Source: RGIG5472 sp051867615
Lineage (GTDB): Bacteria; Bacillota; Clostridia; Oscillospirales; Oscillospiraceae
Direction of reading: 5' to 3'
Length of the DNA stretch: 64,000 nucleotides
Assembly: GCA_051867615.1 (NCBI GenBank)
Contig: JBJDYU010000013.1
Location: 1-64,000 of the forward strand
The translations under genes and the position numbers were made by a program. Positions within the stretch are counted from its first letter, which is position 1. The number at the start of each line of letters is the position of its first letter. Below are positions 51,916 through 60,646 of this stretch, piece by piece. The notes below the pieces were generated by a model, which saw nothing but the letters and a program-made list of their open reading frames with translations, had not been told where the DNA came from and ran no database searches.

Positions 51916-52776
51916 TCAGTCCCGGGTCATGTCCCGGTGGTTCTCCCGCACCTGATAGCCCAGCTCCCGCACAAAGGCGGCCAGGGCCCGGGTCACGGCG
52001 ACGCTGCGGTGGTGTCCGCCGGTGCAGCCCACCGCCACCACCAGCATGGTCTTGCCCTCCTCCCGGTACAGCGGCAGGGAAAACTCCAGCAGGTCCTGCA
52101 GCTTTGCAAGGTAATCCCGCGTCTGCCGGAAGCTCATCACATAGTCGTACACCGGCGCGTCCATGCCGGTGAGGGAACGCAGGCTTTCGATGTAAAAGGG
52201 GTTCGGCATGAAGCGCACGTCGAACACCAGGTCGGCCTCGATGGGGAGGCCGTGCTTATAGCCGAAGGAGAGGAGGTTCACGGTGAAGTCGCTCTCTCTC
52301 GGCCTGTCGCCGCCAAACAGCGTTGTCAGCTCGCTGCGGAGCTTCGCCGTGGAAAAGCCGCTGGTGTCGATGACATAGTCCGCGTGCTCCTCCACCGTGC
52401 GCAGCATCTCCTGCTCCATGCGCACCGCTTCCTCCAGCGAGCCGGCCCGCTCCGCCAGCGGATGCATCCGCCGCGTCTCCTTATACCGCCGGATGATGAC
52501 GCTGGGGCTGGCCGTCATAAACAGCAGCCGGCAGTTCACCGTCTCCTTCAGCTGGCGCACGATGTCGAACAGCAGCTCGAAATTCCCGCCGGAGCGGATA
52601 TCGTACACCAGCGCCGCCCGGTCGTAGCGGGTATTGCCCCCGGCGCAGAACTCCGCGAACTTCAAAATCATCTCCGCCGGCATATTGTCCACGATGTAAA
52701 AGCCCATATCCTCCAGAAACGAGGCGGCCCTGCTCTTTCCGCTGCCGGAAAGTCCCGATACGATCAGGATCTCCAT
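51916..52776 (-). CDS. rapZ: RapZ-family nucleotide-binding protein
   Basis: A 286-residue P-loop protein: GLSGSGKS (8-15), a Walker B-like region and the C-terminal domain with GCTGGHHRSVAV. In E. coli it controls GlmS by guiding RNase E to a small RNA; in Firmicutes (YvcJ) it links nucleotide sensing with metabolism. GGGAGGA precedes the start. It is between murB and whiA. Confidence 0.96.
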   Translation of the reverse strand: MEILIVSGLSGSGKSRAASFLEDMGFYIVDNMPAEMILKFAEFCAGGNTRYDRAALVYDIRSGGNFELLFDIVRQLKETVNCRLLFMTASPSVIIRRYKETRRMHPLAERAGSLEEAVRMEQEMLRTVEEHADYVIDTSGFSTAKLRSELTTLFGGDRPRESDFTVNLLSFGYKHGLPIEADLVFDVRFMPNPFYIESLRSLTGMDAPVYDYVMSFRQTRDYLAKLQDLLEFSLPLYREEGKTMLVVAVGCTGGHHRSVAVTRALAAFVRELGYQVRENHRDMTRD

Positions 52777-52818
52777 CTGCGATCATCCTCCCTTTTGCTC
52801 TCCTCCGGCTCTCTTTCT

Positions 52819-53736
52819 CTACCGGAGGATCCTGACCTCCGTCTCAAGGGCCACGCCGTCTCGCTCCAGCACCGTCCGCTGGATCTGCGCGATCAGCGCC
52901 AGCACGTCCGCGCAGGTGGCGCCGCCGGTGTTGACGATGAAGCCCGCGTGCTTCTCCGACACCTGCGCGCCGCCTACGCCCACGCCCTTGAAACCGTTTT
53001 TCTCCACAAGCGCGCCGGCAAAATGGCCCGCGGGCCGCTTGAAAACGCTGCCCGCGCTGGGCAGTTCCAGCGGCTGGGAGGCCCGGCGGCGCTGCATCAG
53101 CTCCTCCATCCGCCCCCGGATGGCGCTCTCCTCCCCTTTTGCAAGGCGCAGCTCCGCCCACAGCGCCGCTGCGCCGCTTTCGGAAAAGACGCTGCAGCGG
53201 TAGCCGAAGGAAAGCTCCTCCGCCGTGAGGACGCGCACCGCGCCGTCCTCCCCCAAAGCGGCGGCCCTTGTCACCACCTGAGCCATTTCGCCACCGTAGG
53301 CCCCCGCGTTCATCGCCAGGGCTCCGCCGAGGCTCCCGGGGATGCCGTGAGCAAATTCCAGGCCCGTCAGGCTGTGCTTCGCGGCGAAGACCGCGAGCGC
53401 CGCGAGACTCACGCCCGCCTCCGCCCGGAGGGTCACGCCGTCCTCCAGCAGCTCCATGCCCTTCAGATAGCGGGTGGTATCCACCACCAGCGCGTCCAGC
53501 CCCTCGTCCGCCACCAGCAGATTGGTGCCGTTGCCGAGGAGGAAGCACTTTCCTCCGCAGTCCTCCGCCAGCCGCAGCGCCGCGGCCAGCTCCTCCCCCG
53601 TTTTGGGGAAGGCCATGCGCCGGGCGGGGCCGCCGATGCGAAAGGAGGTGTGCCGGCACATCGGCTCCTCCTTTACATATTCCAGCGCGGGCAGCTCCTC
53701 CGCCGCCCGCCGGTCGAATGTCTCATACCAAGGCAT
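52819..53736 (-). CDS. murB: UDP-N-acetylenolpyruvoylglucosamine reductase
   Basis: A 305-residue flavoenzyme of peptidoglycan precursor synthesis, reducing UDP-GlcNAc-enolpyruvate to UDP-MurNAc. The FAD-binding region has HTSFRIGGPA and LGNGTNLLV, followed by GIPGSLGGALAMNAGAYG and PSAGSVFKRP, with the catalytic Ser and the C-terminal E/D. The short type II MurB lacks a Tyr loop. It starts 13 nt after the ROK gene. Confidence 0.96.
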   Translation of the reverse strand: MPWYETFDRRAAEELPALEYVKEEPMCRHTSFRIGGPARRMAFPKTGEELAAALRLAEDCGGKCFLLGNGTNLLVADEGLDALVVDTTRYLKGMELLEDGVTLRAEAGVSLAALAVFAAKHSLTGLEFAHGIPGSLGGALAMNAGAYGGEMAQVVTRAAALGEDGAVRVLTAEELSFGYRCSVFSESGAAALWAELRLAKGEESAIRGRMEELMQRRRASQPLELPSAGSVFKRPAGHFAGALVEKNGFKGVGVGGAQVSEKHAGFIVNTGGATCADVLALIAQIQRTVLERDGVALETEVRILR

Positions 53737-53749
53737 AGCGCCACGCTCC

Positions 53750-54712
53750 TTATCGTTTCAAGCCCTGCTTCCCCAGCATGGCGGCGCCGATGACGCCCGC
53801 GTCGTTGCCGAGGGCGCAGCGCTCCACCCGGGTGCGGGGCAGGCCCGCGTTCCGGGCAAAATCCTCCTGCGCGATACGCCGGCGCACCGGCTCCAGCAGG
53901 TCCTCCTGTGCGCTGACGCCGCCGCCGAGGGCCAGCATCTCCGGCTGAAAAATGTTGATGAGGTTGGCCGCGCCAAGGGCGACGTAGTCAATATACTTCT
54001 CGCAGACCTCCCGCGCCGCCGCGTCCCCCTGCCGGGCCGCGTCGAAAGGCGTATAGCCCTCCGCTTTCGCGCTGTCTCCGCCGGTGAGCTGCCACATAAG
54101 GCTCTCGGGGTGCCGCTCCATGGCCTCCACCGTCAGGCGCCTCAGCGCCGTGGCGGAGGCGTAGCGCTCCCAGCAGCCGATCCGCCCGCAGTTGCAGCGC
54201 TCGCCGCCGGGGACGATGACCATATGGCCCACCTCGCCGCCGGTGCCGTTGAAGCCCGTCAGGAGCTTCCCGTCCAGCACCACGCCGCCGCCGACGCCGG
54301 TGCCGAGGGTCACCACCACCAGACTGCGGCAGCCCCGGCCCGCCCCGGCATGATACTCGCCCAGGGCCGCGCAGTTGGCGTCGTTGCCGAGATACACCGG
54401 CACGTCCCACTGCCGCTGAAAATACTCCCTGACGGGAAAGCCACTGAGGGGGATGTTGGTGATATAGGTCAGCACGCCCGTCTCATCGTCCACCGCACCG
54501 GGAAAGCCCATTCCCACCCAGGCTATGTCCGATTTTTGAAAGCCGGCCTCCTCCGCCGCCGTCTCCGCCAGCGTGCGGAGCCGCTCGGTGAACATCTCGC
54601 CGCCCTGCCAGGGGCCGAGAGGGATCTTTTTGCTGTGCAGAATGCGGCCGCTTTCGTCCACCACGCCCGCTTTCAGGTTGGTGCCGCCCACGTCGATGCC
54701 GATGGTGACCAT
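53750..54712 (-). CDS. glk: ROK-family sugar kinase (glucokinase)
   Basis: A 320-residue kinase. The ATP site DVGGTNLKAG is at 7-16, the glucose/GlcNAc region includes NDANCAALGE, and the zinc motif CNCGRIGCWE identifies a ROK protein. It probably phosphorylates glucose or a related hexose. It lies between hprK and murB with 3- and 13-nt gaps, pointing to a carbohydrate-supply operon feeding envelope synthesis. Confidence 0.93.
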   Translation of the reverse strand: MVTIGIDVGGTNLKAGVVDESGRILHSKKIPLGPWQGGEMFTERLRTLAETAAEEAGFQKSDIAWVGMGFPGAVDDETGVLTYITNIPLSGFPVREYFQRQWDVPVYLGNDANCAALGEYHAGAGRGCRSLVVVTLGTGVGGGVVLDGKLLTGFNGTGGEVGHMVIVPGGERCNCGRIGCWERYASATALRRLTVEAMERHPESLMWQLTGGDSAKAEGYTPFDAARQGDAAAREVCEKYIDYVALGAANLINIFQPEMLALGGGVSAQEDLLEPVRRRIAQEDFARNAGLPRTRVERCALGNDAGVIGAAMLGKQGLKR

Positions 54713-54715
54713 GCC

Positions 54716-55663
54716 TCACTGCTCCTTCCGGTTCTTTTCCTGCTCCGAATACTTATCCAGGCGGCGCAGCATCTCCTCCGCCGCGTTGAAGCCCATGCGC
54801 TTCTGGCGGTTGTTCATGGCGGCCACCTCGATGATGTTCGCCAGGTTCCGCCCCGGACGCACCGGCATGACGATGCTGGGGACGCGCACCCCCAGGATCT
54901 CCGTATAACGGTCCTCCAGACCCAGCCGGTCGTAGACCTTCGTCTCGTCCCACTGCTCCAGCTCCACCACCAGCTCGATCTGCGCGCTGTCGCGGATGGC
55001 GCCAACGCCGAAAAGGTGCCGCACGTTGATGATGCCGATGCCGCGCAGCTCCACGAAGTGCCGCGTCAGCTCCGGCGCGGTGCCGTACACCGCGTCAAAA
55101 ATGCGGCGCATCTCCACCGCGTCGTCCGCCACCAGCCGGTGGCCCCGCTTGACCAGCTCGATGGCCGTCTCGCTCTTGCCCACGCCGCTGTCGCCCACCA
55201 GCAGCACGCCCTCGCCGTAGACCTCCACCAGCACGCCGTGCCGGGTGATGGTGGGCGCCAGAGCGTGGTTGAGGTAATCCACCAGCTGGCTGATCATCTC
55301 CGAGGTGGTGATGCTCATGCGCAGCAGCGTCCTGTCCGCCTGCTGGGCGCAGCGGATGCACTCGGGGAAATACTCCTGCCCCTGGGTCAGGATCATAGCG
55401 GGAAAGGCCAGGGCGAAGAGGTTGGAAAAAGCCTTCTCCCGCTCCTCCTCCGTCCGGTCCGCCAGAAAGAAGGTCTCCGCCCGGCCGAAGATCTGCAGGC
55501 GCTTGGAGTCAAAATGCTCCTGATACCCCACGAGCTGCAATCCGGGACGGTTCACGTCCGACGCATAGACGCGCACCTCCTCGAAATCCGAGCTGCGGTA
55601 GACCACGTCCATGTTGAAATACTCCACGATCTCCGCAAGCCTGATGCTGGGTCTCTTTGCCAT
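54716..55663 (-). CDS. hprK: HPr kinase/phosphorylase
   Basis: A 315-residue bifunctional enzyme that phosphorylates Ser46 of HPr and dephosphorylates it, controlling carbon catabolite repression. The P-loop GDSGVGKS is at 157-164, the preceding RHGVLVEVYG contains the catalytic His, and the K-loop region ADDAVEMRR follows. It is first of seven genes and has its own promoter. Confidence 0.97.
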   Translation of the reverse strand: MAKRPSIRLAEIVEYFNMDVVYRSSDFEEVRVYASDVNRPGLQLVGYQEHFDSKRLQIFGRAETFFLADRTEEEREKAFSNLFALAFPAMILTQGQEYFPECIRCAQQADRTLLRMSITTSEMISQLVDYLNHALAPTITRHGVLVEVYGEGVLLVGDSGVGKSETAIELVKRGHRLVADDAVEMRRIFDAVYGTAPELTRHFVELRGIGIINVRHLFGVGAIRDSAQIELVVELEQWDETKVYDRLGLEDRYTEILGVRVPSIVMPVRPGRNLANIIEVAAMNNRQKRMGFNAAEEMLRRLDKYSEQEKNRKEQ

Positions 55664-55720
55664 GGCGTACCCCCTCTTTCCGGCGCGGCGGCCTATCCGC
55701 CCACCTTATTGATACGCTTT

Positions 55721-55749
55721 ATTATAATATGGCGGGGCGCTTTTCGCAA
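55721..55749 (-). promoter_or_regulatory. Promoter of the hprK operon
   Basis: Reverse strand: TTGCGA (55744-55749), a 17-bp spacer and a perfect TATAAT (55721-55726), 58 bp before hprK. Confidence 0.78.
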
Positions 55750-55804
55750 TACGCGGGATGGTAATTTGGCTGTGCAAAAATTTTGAAAAAAATCGATTTA
55801 GGGC

Positions 55805-55833
55805 TTGCTTTTTTCAACTTCTTCTGCTATTAT
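55805..55833 (+). promoter_or_regulatory. Promoter of rpmB
   Basis: TTGCTT (55805-55810), a 17-bp spacer and TATTAT (55828-55833). Confidence 0.75.
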
Positions 55834-55891
55834 ACTGGTTGTGTCTGCGCAAACCGTGCGGATAATCGTAAACAGCAAGGAGGTGCAACGG

Positions 55892-56080
55892 ATGGCAAAG
55901 TGCCAGTTTTGCGACAAGGGCGTGACCTTCGGTATCAAGGTCTCTCATTCCCACAGACGTTCCAACCGTCCCTGGAAGCCCAATGTGAAGCGGGTAAAGG
56001 CAATCATCAATGGTACGCCTCGCCATGTATATGTTTGTACTCGTTGTCTGCGTTCCGGTAAGGTTACCCGCGCGATCTGA
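55892..56080 (+). CDS. rpmB: 50S ribosomal protein L28
   Basis: A 62-residue L28 with the zinc-binding type: CQFC (Cys4, 7) and CTRC (Cys49, 52), plus VSHSHRRSNRPWKPNV. ATG 55892 has AAGGAGG 8 nt upstream. The C+ form differs from the C- form used in zinc starvation. It is a single-gene transcript with a strong terminator. Confidence 0.96.
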   Translation: MAKCQFCDKGVTFGIKVSHSHRRSNRPWKPNVKRVKAIINGTPRHVYVCTRCLRSGKVTRAI

Positions 56081-56098
56081 GTTCAAAGATTGCATAGC

Positions 56099-56134
56099 AA
56101 AGACCTCATGCTTTCGCATGAGGTCTTTTTTTTA
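56099..56134 (+). terminator. Terminator of rpmB
   Basis: A 12-bp stem, AAGACCTCATGC and its complement, around TTTC, with eight T. Confidence 0.96.
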
Positions 56135-56369
56135 TGCTCTTTTCGCCCTCAGACGCTGCGCCGCTCCGGCAGACGCGGCAGCAAAGCGGGACTTTGCCAG
56201 AATGGAACCGCCCTTTCCGGCGGCTTTCCCCTCGCACATCCGCGTTTGCCCGCAGCGTGTGATCCAATCGCCTTTTCCGGCGGCGTGTACGTCGGAAAAG
56301 GCACTCTGCGCGCGGGGCGCGCCGACTTTTCCCTGTGGGAATCGAGGCGCGCGCCGCGTGAAAATATAT

Positions 56370-56400
56370 CGGGGAAAGCGCAGATGCGCTTTCCCCGAAG
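56370..56400 (-). terminator. Terminator of der-plsY-gpsA
   Basis: A perfect 12-bp stem (CGGGGAAAGCGC) around AGAT, ending in GATATATTTTC on the reverse strand. The preceding 56137-56369 has no gene; only two similar short hairpins with CGCC..TTTCC..GGCGG are visible. Confidence 0.8.
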
Positions 56401-56402
56401 TC

Positions 56403-57398
56403 TTAAATCCAGCTGGTCTCCTGCTTTTTCTCCCGGTTCATCAGCGCGCCCACCATCTCCCGGGGGTCCGCCCCCTGATACAGCACGGCGTACACCGCCT
56501 GACAGATGGGCATTTCGAGACCCAGCCGGCGGGCCAGGGAGCAGGCGCTCTCCGCGGCGTAATAGCCCTCTACCACCGCGCCGATCTCCGTCATGGCCGC
56601 CTGTACGCTCTTGCCGCCGCCGATGAGGATGCCCGCCCGGCGGTTGCGGGAGTGCATGGAGGTGCAGGTCACGATCATATCGCCCATACCCGCAAGGCCC
56701 GCGAAGGTCAGCGTGGTACCGCCCAGGGCCTCCCCCAGACGGGCCATTTCGCTCATGGCCCGGGTCATGATGAGGGCCTTGGTGTTGTCCTCATAGCCCA
56801 TGCCGTCGCTGATGCCGCAGCAGAGCGCCACCACGTTCTTCATGGCGCCGCAGATCTCCACACCCACGATGTCCGGGCTGGTGTAGACCCGAAAGCGGCT
56901 GCTCATAAAGGCGTCCTGCACTCGCTCCGCCGCGACCCGGTCCGCGCAGGCGGCCACGCAGCCCGTGGGCAGGCCCCGGGCCACCTCCTCCGCGTGGGAG
57001 GGGCCGGAGAGGGCCACGATGGGAAAGCGCCCGCCCGTCTCCTCCGCGATGATCTGAGACATACGCAGGTGCGTCTCTTTCTCGATGCCCTTGGAGACGG
57101 TGACGAGCAGCGTCCCCTCCGCAAGGTACGGCGCGGCCAGCCGCGCCGTGGCGCGCACGGCGAAGGAGGGCGTGGCGAACACCACCAGCTCCGCTCCGGC
57201 GGCGCAGGCGATATCCCCGGTGACGGCAAGCGCCTCGCTGAGCGCGCGCTCGGGCAGGAGGGGGTTACGGCGGCTGCGCCGCATCTCCTCCGCCTTGGCG
57301 GCGCTGTGGCTCCAGAGCGTCACCTCATGGCCGTTATCGATGAGCAGCAGCGCCAGGGCCGTCCCCCAGCCGCCGCTGCCAAGCACCGTGATCTTCAT
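56403..57398 (-). CDS. gpsA: Glycerol-3-phosphate dehydrogenase [NAD(P)+]
   Basis: A 331-residue enzyme that reduces dihydroxyacetone phosphate to glycerol-3-phosphate for phospholipids. The dinucleotide fold starts VLGSGGWGTAL (5-15), and MKNVVALCCGISDGM with the active-site Lys and the GLAGMGD block follow. It overlaps plsY, which consumes its product, by ATGA. Confidence 0.97.
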   Translation of the reverse strand: MKITVLGSGGWGTALALLLIDNGHEVTLWSHSAAKAEEMRRSRRNPLLPERALSEALAVTGDIACAAGAELVVFATPSFAVRATARLAAPYLAEGTLLVTVSKGIEKETHLRMSQIIAEETGGRFPIVALSGPSHAEEVARGLPTGCVAACADRVAAERVQDAFMSSRFRVYTSPDIVGVEICGAMKNVVALCCGISDGMGYEDNTKALIMTRAMSEMARLGEALGGTTLTFAGLAGMGDMIVTCTSMHSRNRRAGILIGGGKSVQAAMTEIGAVVEGYYAAESACSLARRLGLEMPICQAVYAVLYQGADPREMVGALMNREKKQETSWI

Positions 57399-58087
57399 TG
57401 TTCCTTCTCCTTTTTATGATGCAGCGACAGCTTCCGCTCCGTTCCGCTGAGCAGCCGCCGGGCATTGCCCCGGTGCTGCCACACCACCAATCCGCCGCAG
57501 GCGAAGGCCAGCACGACGATGACAGGGTTCGGATAGCAAAACCAGGAGATAAACGGGAAGCTGGCCCCGGCCCAGAGGGAGCCGAGGGACACGTAGCGGG
57601 TCAGCACCGTCAGCAGCAGGAAGCCGCCCCACACCACCAGCGCCACCCGCCAGTCGATCATGATGGCGATGGTGCCTCCGGAGAGGATGCCCTTGCCGCC
57701 CCTGAAGTGGAACATACAGGGGAACATATGCCCCAGCAGGCAGAAAACACCCGCCCAGTATTCGGAAAACAGATGCACGTCGCCGCCGGCGGAGACAAAA
57801 TGGCGGAAGATAGCTCCGCTCACCAGCAGCGCCGCCACCGCCTTCAGCACGTCCGTCAGGATGACCACCGCCGTCAGCGGGCCGCCGAAGGTACGGAAGA
57901 AATTGGTCAGTCCCGCATTGCCGCTGCCGTGGTTCCGCACATCGTCCCGCAGGATATACTTCGAGACGATCACCGCCCCGTTGAAGCAGCCGCAGAAATA
58001 GGCGATGACCGCCGCGGCCAACGCCGGGAGCCAGAAGCCGAGCCCCCACTCCAGCATCATGTTGCCAAGGCTTACCGTATTGTCCAT
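57395..58087 (-). CDS. plsY: Acyl-phosphate glycerol-3-phosphate acyltransferase
   Basis: A 230-residue membrane enzyme making lysophosphatidic acid from glycerol-3-phosphate and acyl-phosphate. Motifs are GSGNAGLTNFFRTFG (normally GSGNxGxTNxxR), GHMFPCMFHFRGGKG and a C-terminal QHRGNARRLLSG. Membrane segments number about seven. Direct linkage with gpsA couples substrate supply. Confidence 0.94.
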   Translation of the reverse strand: MDNTVSLGNMMLEWGLGFWLPALAAAVIAYFCGCFNGAVIVSKYILRDDVRNHGSGNAGLTNFFRTFGGPLTAVVILTDVLKAVAALLVSGAIFRHFVSAGGDVHLFSEYWAGVFCLLGHMFPCMFHFRGGKGILSGGTIAIMIDWRVALVVWGGFLLLTVLTRYVSLGSLWAGASFPFISWFCYPNPVIVVLAFACGGLVVWQHRGNARRLLSGTERKLSLHHKKEKEQ

Positions 58088-58092
58088 GCTCT

Positions 58093-59418
58093 TTACGCCT
58101 CCTTGTCCCCCTTCTCCCGGATGGAGATACGGATGGGGGTACCCTCCAGGCCGAAGGTGCTGCGGATGCAGTTTTCCAGATACCGCTGATACGAGAAGTG
58201 GAACAGCCTGCGGTCGTTGCAGAAGATCACGAAATGGGGCGGGCGGACGCCCACCTGGGTCATATAGTAGATCTTGAGCCGGCGGCCCTTGTCCGTAGGA
58301 GGCTGCACCCGGGTCTGGGCGTCCTCCAGGACGTTGTTCAGCATACCGGTGGTGATGCGGGTGGAGGCCTGCTCGTTGACGTAGTTGATGAGCTCAAAGA
58401 GCCTGTCTACCCGCTGGCCCGTGGCGGCGGAGATGAACACCGTGGGCGCGTAGGTCATGAAGCCCAGCTCCCGGCGGATATCCTCCCGCATACGGTCCAT
58501 GGTCTTGCCGTCCTTCTCCACCAGGTCCCACTTGTTCACCACGATGACGCAGGCCTTGCCCGCCTCATGGGCCAGGCCCGCCACTTTGGTGTCCTGCTCC
58601 GTCACGCCGTCCGTGGCGTCGATGAGGATCAGGCACACGTCGGAGCGCTCGATGGCCATGACGGAGCGCAGGACGCTGTACTTCTCGATGCCCTCCTCCA
58701 CCTTGGAGCGGCGGCGCATCCCGGCGGTGTCGATGAAGTTATACTTGCCGTACTGGTTTTCAAACGCGGAGTCGATGGCGTCCCGGGTAGTGCCGGCCAC
58801 GTCGCTGACGATGACACGCTCAAAGCCCAGGATGCGGTTGGTCAGGCTGGACTTGCCCACGTTGGGCCGGCCGATGATGGCCACCTGAATGCGGTCGTCC
58901 TCCTCCTGCGTCTCCTCCTCCGGCGGGAAGTGGGCCACGCAGGCGTCCAGCAGATCGCCGGTGCCGTGGCCGTGGACCGCGGAGACGGGAATGGGGTCCC
59001 CGAGACCGAGGTTGTAAAATTCATAGAATTCCGGGTCCAGGTTCCCCACGGAGTCCATCTTGTTCACCGCGAGGACGATGGGCTTGCCGCAGCGCTGCAG
59101 CATCCCGGCCACCTCATGGTCCGAGGCGGTGACGCCGGTTTTGCCGTCCGTCAGCAGGATGATGACGGTGGCGTTGTCGATGGCGAGCTGCGCCTGCTGG
59201 CGCATGAAGATCAGCAGCTCGCTGTCCGTTCTCGGCTCAATGCCGCCGGTGTCCACCAGCGTAAATGGCCGGCCGTTCCAGTCGGTCTCGCCGTAGATCC
59301 TGTCCCGGGTGACGCCGGGCGTATCCTCCACGATGGAGATGCGCTTCCCGATGAGCTTGTTGAACAGCATGGACTTGCCCACGTTGGGCCGGCCCACGAT
59401 GGCGACTACGGGTTTCAT
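58093..59418 (-). CDS. der: GTPase Der (EngA)
   Basis: A 441-residue protein with two tandem GTPase domains: GRPNVGKS at 8-15 and again near 183, each followed by DTGG/DTAG and NKMD/NKWD, and a C-terminal KH-like domain. It assists 50S ribosome assembly. It is the first gene of der-plsY-gpsA. The upstream region carries a miniature element. Confidence 0.97.
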   Translation of the reverse strand: MKPVVAIVGRPNVGKSMLFNKLIGKRISIVEDTPGVTRDRIYGETDWNGRPFTLVDTGGIEPRTDSELLIFMRQQAQLAIDNATVIILLTDGKTGVTASDHEVAGMLQRCGKPIVLAVNKMDSVGNLDPEFYEFYNLGLGDPIPVSAVHGHGTGDLLDACVAHFPPEEETQEEDDRIQVAIIGRPNVGKSSLTNRILGFERVIVSDVAGTTRDAIDSAFENQYGKYNFIDTAGMRRRSKVEEGIEKYSVLRSVMAIERSDVCLILIDATDGVTEQDTKVAGLAHEAGKACVIVVNKWDLVEKDGKTMDRMREDIRRELGFMTYAPTVFISAATGQRVDRLFELINYVNEQASTRITTGMLNNVLEDAQTRVQPPTDKGRRLKIYYMTQVGVRPPHFVIFCNDRRLFHFSYQRYLENCIRSTFGLEGTPIRISIREKGDKEA

Positions 59419-59472
59419 CGCGTCCCCTCCTTTGTCTTTTCAGTGTTCCGGGGCGTGTACCCCGCAGTATGA

Positions 59473-59618
59473 TACTGATATTTGATGAAATACTTTCATC
59501 AAATATCCCGCGTGCTACGCACGCTCGCATCGTGCATTCGCACGCTGCGCCGTCTCATAAAAATTTGACGGGCTTCGCCCTATAAAAACCTTTTAAAGGT
59601 TTTTATCAAATTTTAATA
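59473..59618. mobile_element. TA-flanked miniature element, copy 3 (146 bp)
   Basis: The ends TACTGATATTTGATGAAA and TATCAAATTTTAATA are inverted relatives bounded by TA. Within are a 14-bp hairpin end (ATATTTGATGAAAT...), GCGTGCT-ACGC-ACGC, and AAAACCTTTTAAAGGTTTT. Length and organisation match the copy at 34440; about 120 bp match the outer parts of the copy at 45258. It lies between the rpmF terminator and der. Confidence 0.8.
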
Positions 59619-59726
59619 TTACAAGATAACAGTATACAGAAATTTTCTCCAATCCGCAACAGGAAATTCGGCGGCTTTCCGTTTGCACGAAAACAGGCGC
59701 ACCGCTTTCCGTTTGCGGCGGGACGG

Positions 59727-59760
59727 AAAAAGGCGGAGGGAAGCAGCTCTTCCCTCCGCC
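59727..59760 (-). terminator. Terminator of yceD-rpmF
   Basis: Reverse strand: a 12-bp stem (GGCGGAGGGAAG and its complement), followed by TTTTTCCG. Confidence 0.9.
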
Positions 59761-59780
59761 CTGTGTTCCAGACGAAAAAA

Positions 59781-59975
59781 TTATTCAGCGACCTTGGACT
59801 TGATGGTCTTGACTTCGCGGCCGTTATAAGTGCCGCACTCAGGACACATTCTGTGAGGCAGATGCAGCGCGCCGCACTTGGGGCACTTGATGAGGCCGGG
59901 AACGGCCAGCTTCCAGGTGGAGCTGCGTCTCTTATCTCTTCTCGCCTTGGATACTTTCCCCTTGGGGACTGCCAT
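59781..59975 (-). CDS. rpmF: 50S ribosomal protein L32
   Basis: A 64-residue L32 starting MAVPKGKVSKARRDKRRS, with zinc cysteines CPKC (31, 34) and CPEC (44, 47). It is preceded by AAGGAGG and follows yceD by 47 nt in a conserved pair. Confidence 0.97.
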   Translation of the reverse strand: MAVPKGKVSKARRDKRRSSTWKLAVPGLIKCPKCGALHLPHRMCPECGTYNGREVKTIKSKVAE

Positions 59976-60022
59976 GTTGACACCTCCTTGGTCTTAAACT
60001 GCGTTGCAGTGTATTTATGTTG

Positions 60023-60517
60023 TTATTCTTCCAGAAGCTGTGAAAGCGCTGCCCAGCGGGGGTCAAGCTCCTTTTTGCAGCCGCAGGGCCCCAGGTTCAG
60101 GTCCGCGCCGCAGCGTGGGCAAAGCCCCTTACAGTCTTCCGAGCAAAGGGTCTTTGTGTCCATACCGAGGATGAACTCGCTCCTTGCCAGTTCGTCCAGG
60201 TCCACCTCGTCGTTTTCCAGCAGCAGAATCTCGTCGTTCTCCCCGTTTTCCAGCTCATCGGCCAGAAGGGTCTCATAGGAGACCTCCACGGGATTGTCGA
60301 AGACCTTTCCGCAGCGGTCGCAGACGGAGCGGAGGGTGGTGGCCATACGCATGGTGAGAGAGAGCACGCCCGCCGTGTTCCTGACCGATCCTTCCACTAA
60401 GACCGGGCGAACCGCCGGATACACGCCGCCGAAGTCCACACAGGACAGATCCATGGAGAAGTGGAAATCTATCCTTTCTCCGGGGGTGTTCATGATCTTT
60501 CTGACATTCAAACGCAT
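60023..60517 (-). CDS. yceD: YceD/DUF177-family protein
   Basis: A 164-residue protein with the family's two cysteine pairs: VCDRCGKVF (about 65-73) and CPRCGADLN with extra CSEDC and CGC in the C-terminal half, indicating a zinc site. YceD proteins affect 23S rRNA accumulation and sit upstream of rpmF. ATG 60517 was chosen over longer frames as it is next to GAGGTG and the promoter. Confidence 0.92.
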   Translation of the reverse strand: MRLNVRKIMNTPGERIDFHFSMDLSCVDFGGVYPAVRPVLVEGSVRNTAGVLSLTMRMATTLRSVCDRCGKVFDNPVEVSYETLLADELENGENDEILLLENDEVDLDELARSEFILGMDTKTLCSEDCKGLCPRCGADLNLGPCGCKKELDPRWAALSQLLEE

Positions 60518-60544
60518 AGTACACCTCGTAATGACACGGCTATT

Positions 60545-60573
60545 ATTATAGAGGACGGCCCGGAGCTTGTCAA
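60545..60573 (-). promoter_or_regulatory. Promoter of yceD-rpmF
   Basis: Reverse strand: perfect TTGACA (60568-60573), 17-bp spacer, perfect TATAAT (60545-60550), 27 bp before the yceD start. Confidence 0.92.
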
Positions 60574-60646
60574 ACATTTTCTTGCTTTTTTCCGGGAAAA
60601 TCGTAAAATAGATGCAGACTGATCCGCTACAGGAAGGAGGGCCGCC

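Noticed and set aside
55721..55833. A possible overlapping-promoter regulatory switch between hprK and rpmB
   Set aside because: Two ordinary divergent promoters explain the region, and no shared operator was seen.
56137..56369. Small open frames between rpmB and gpsA
   Set aside because: No ribosome sites, no conserved motifs, and the frames run through terminators; only short CGCC-GGCGG hairpins are visible.
59468..59490. Outward promoter supplied by the miniature element ends
   Set aside because: TATCAT/TATGAT-like boxes occur at the element edges, but no acceptable -35 is at the right distance.
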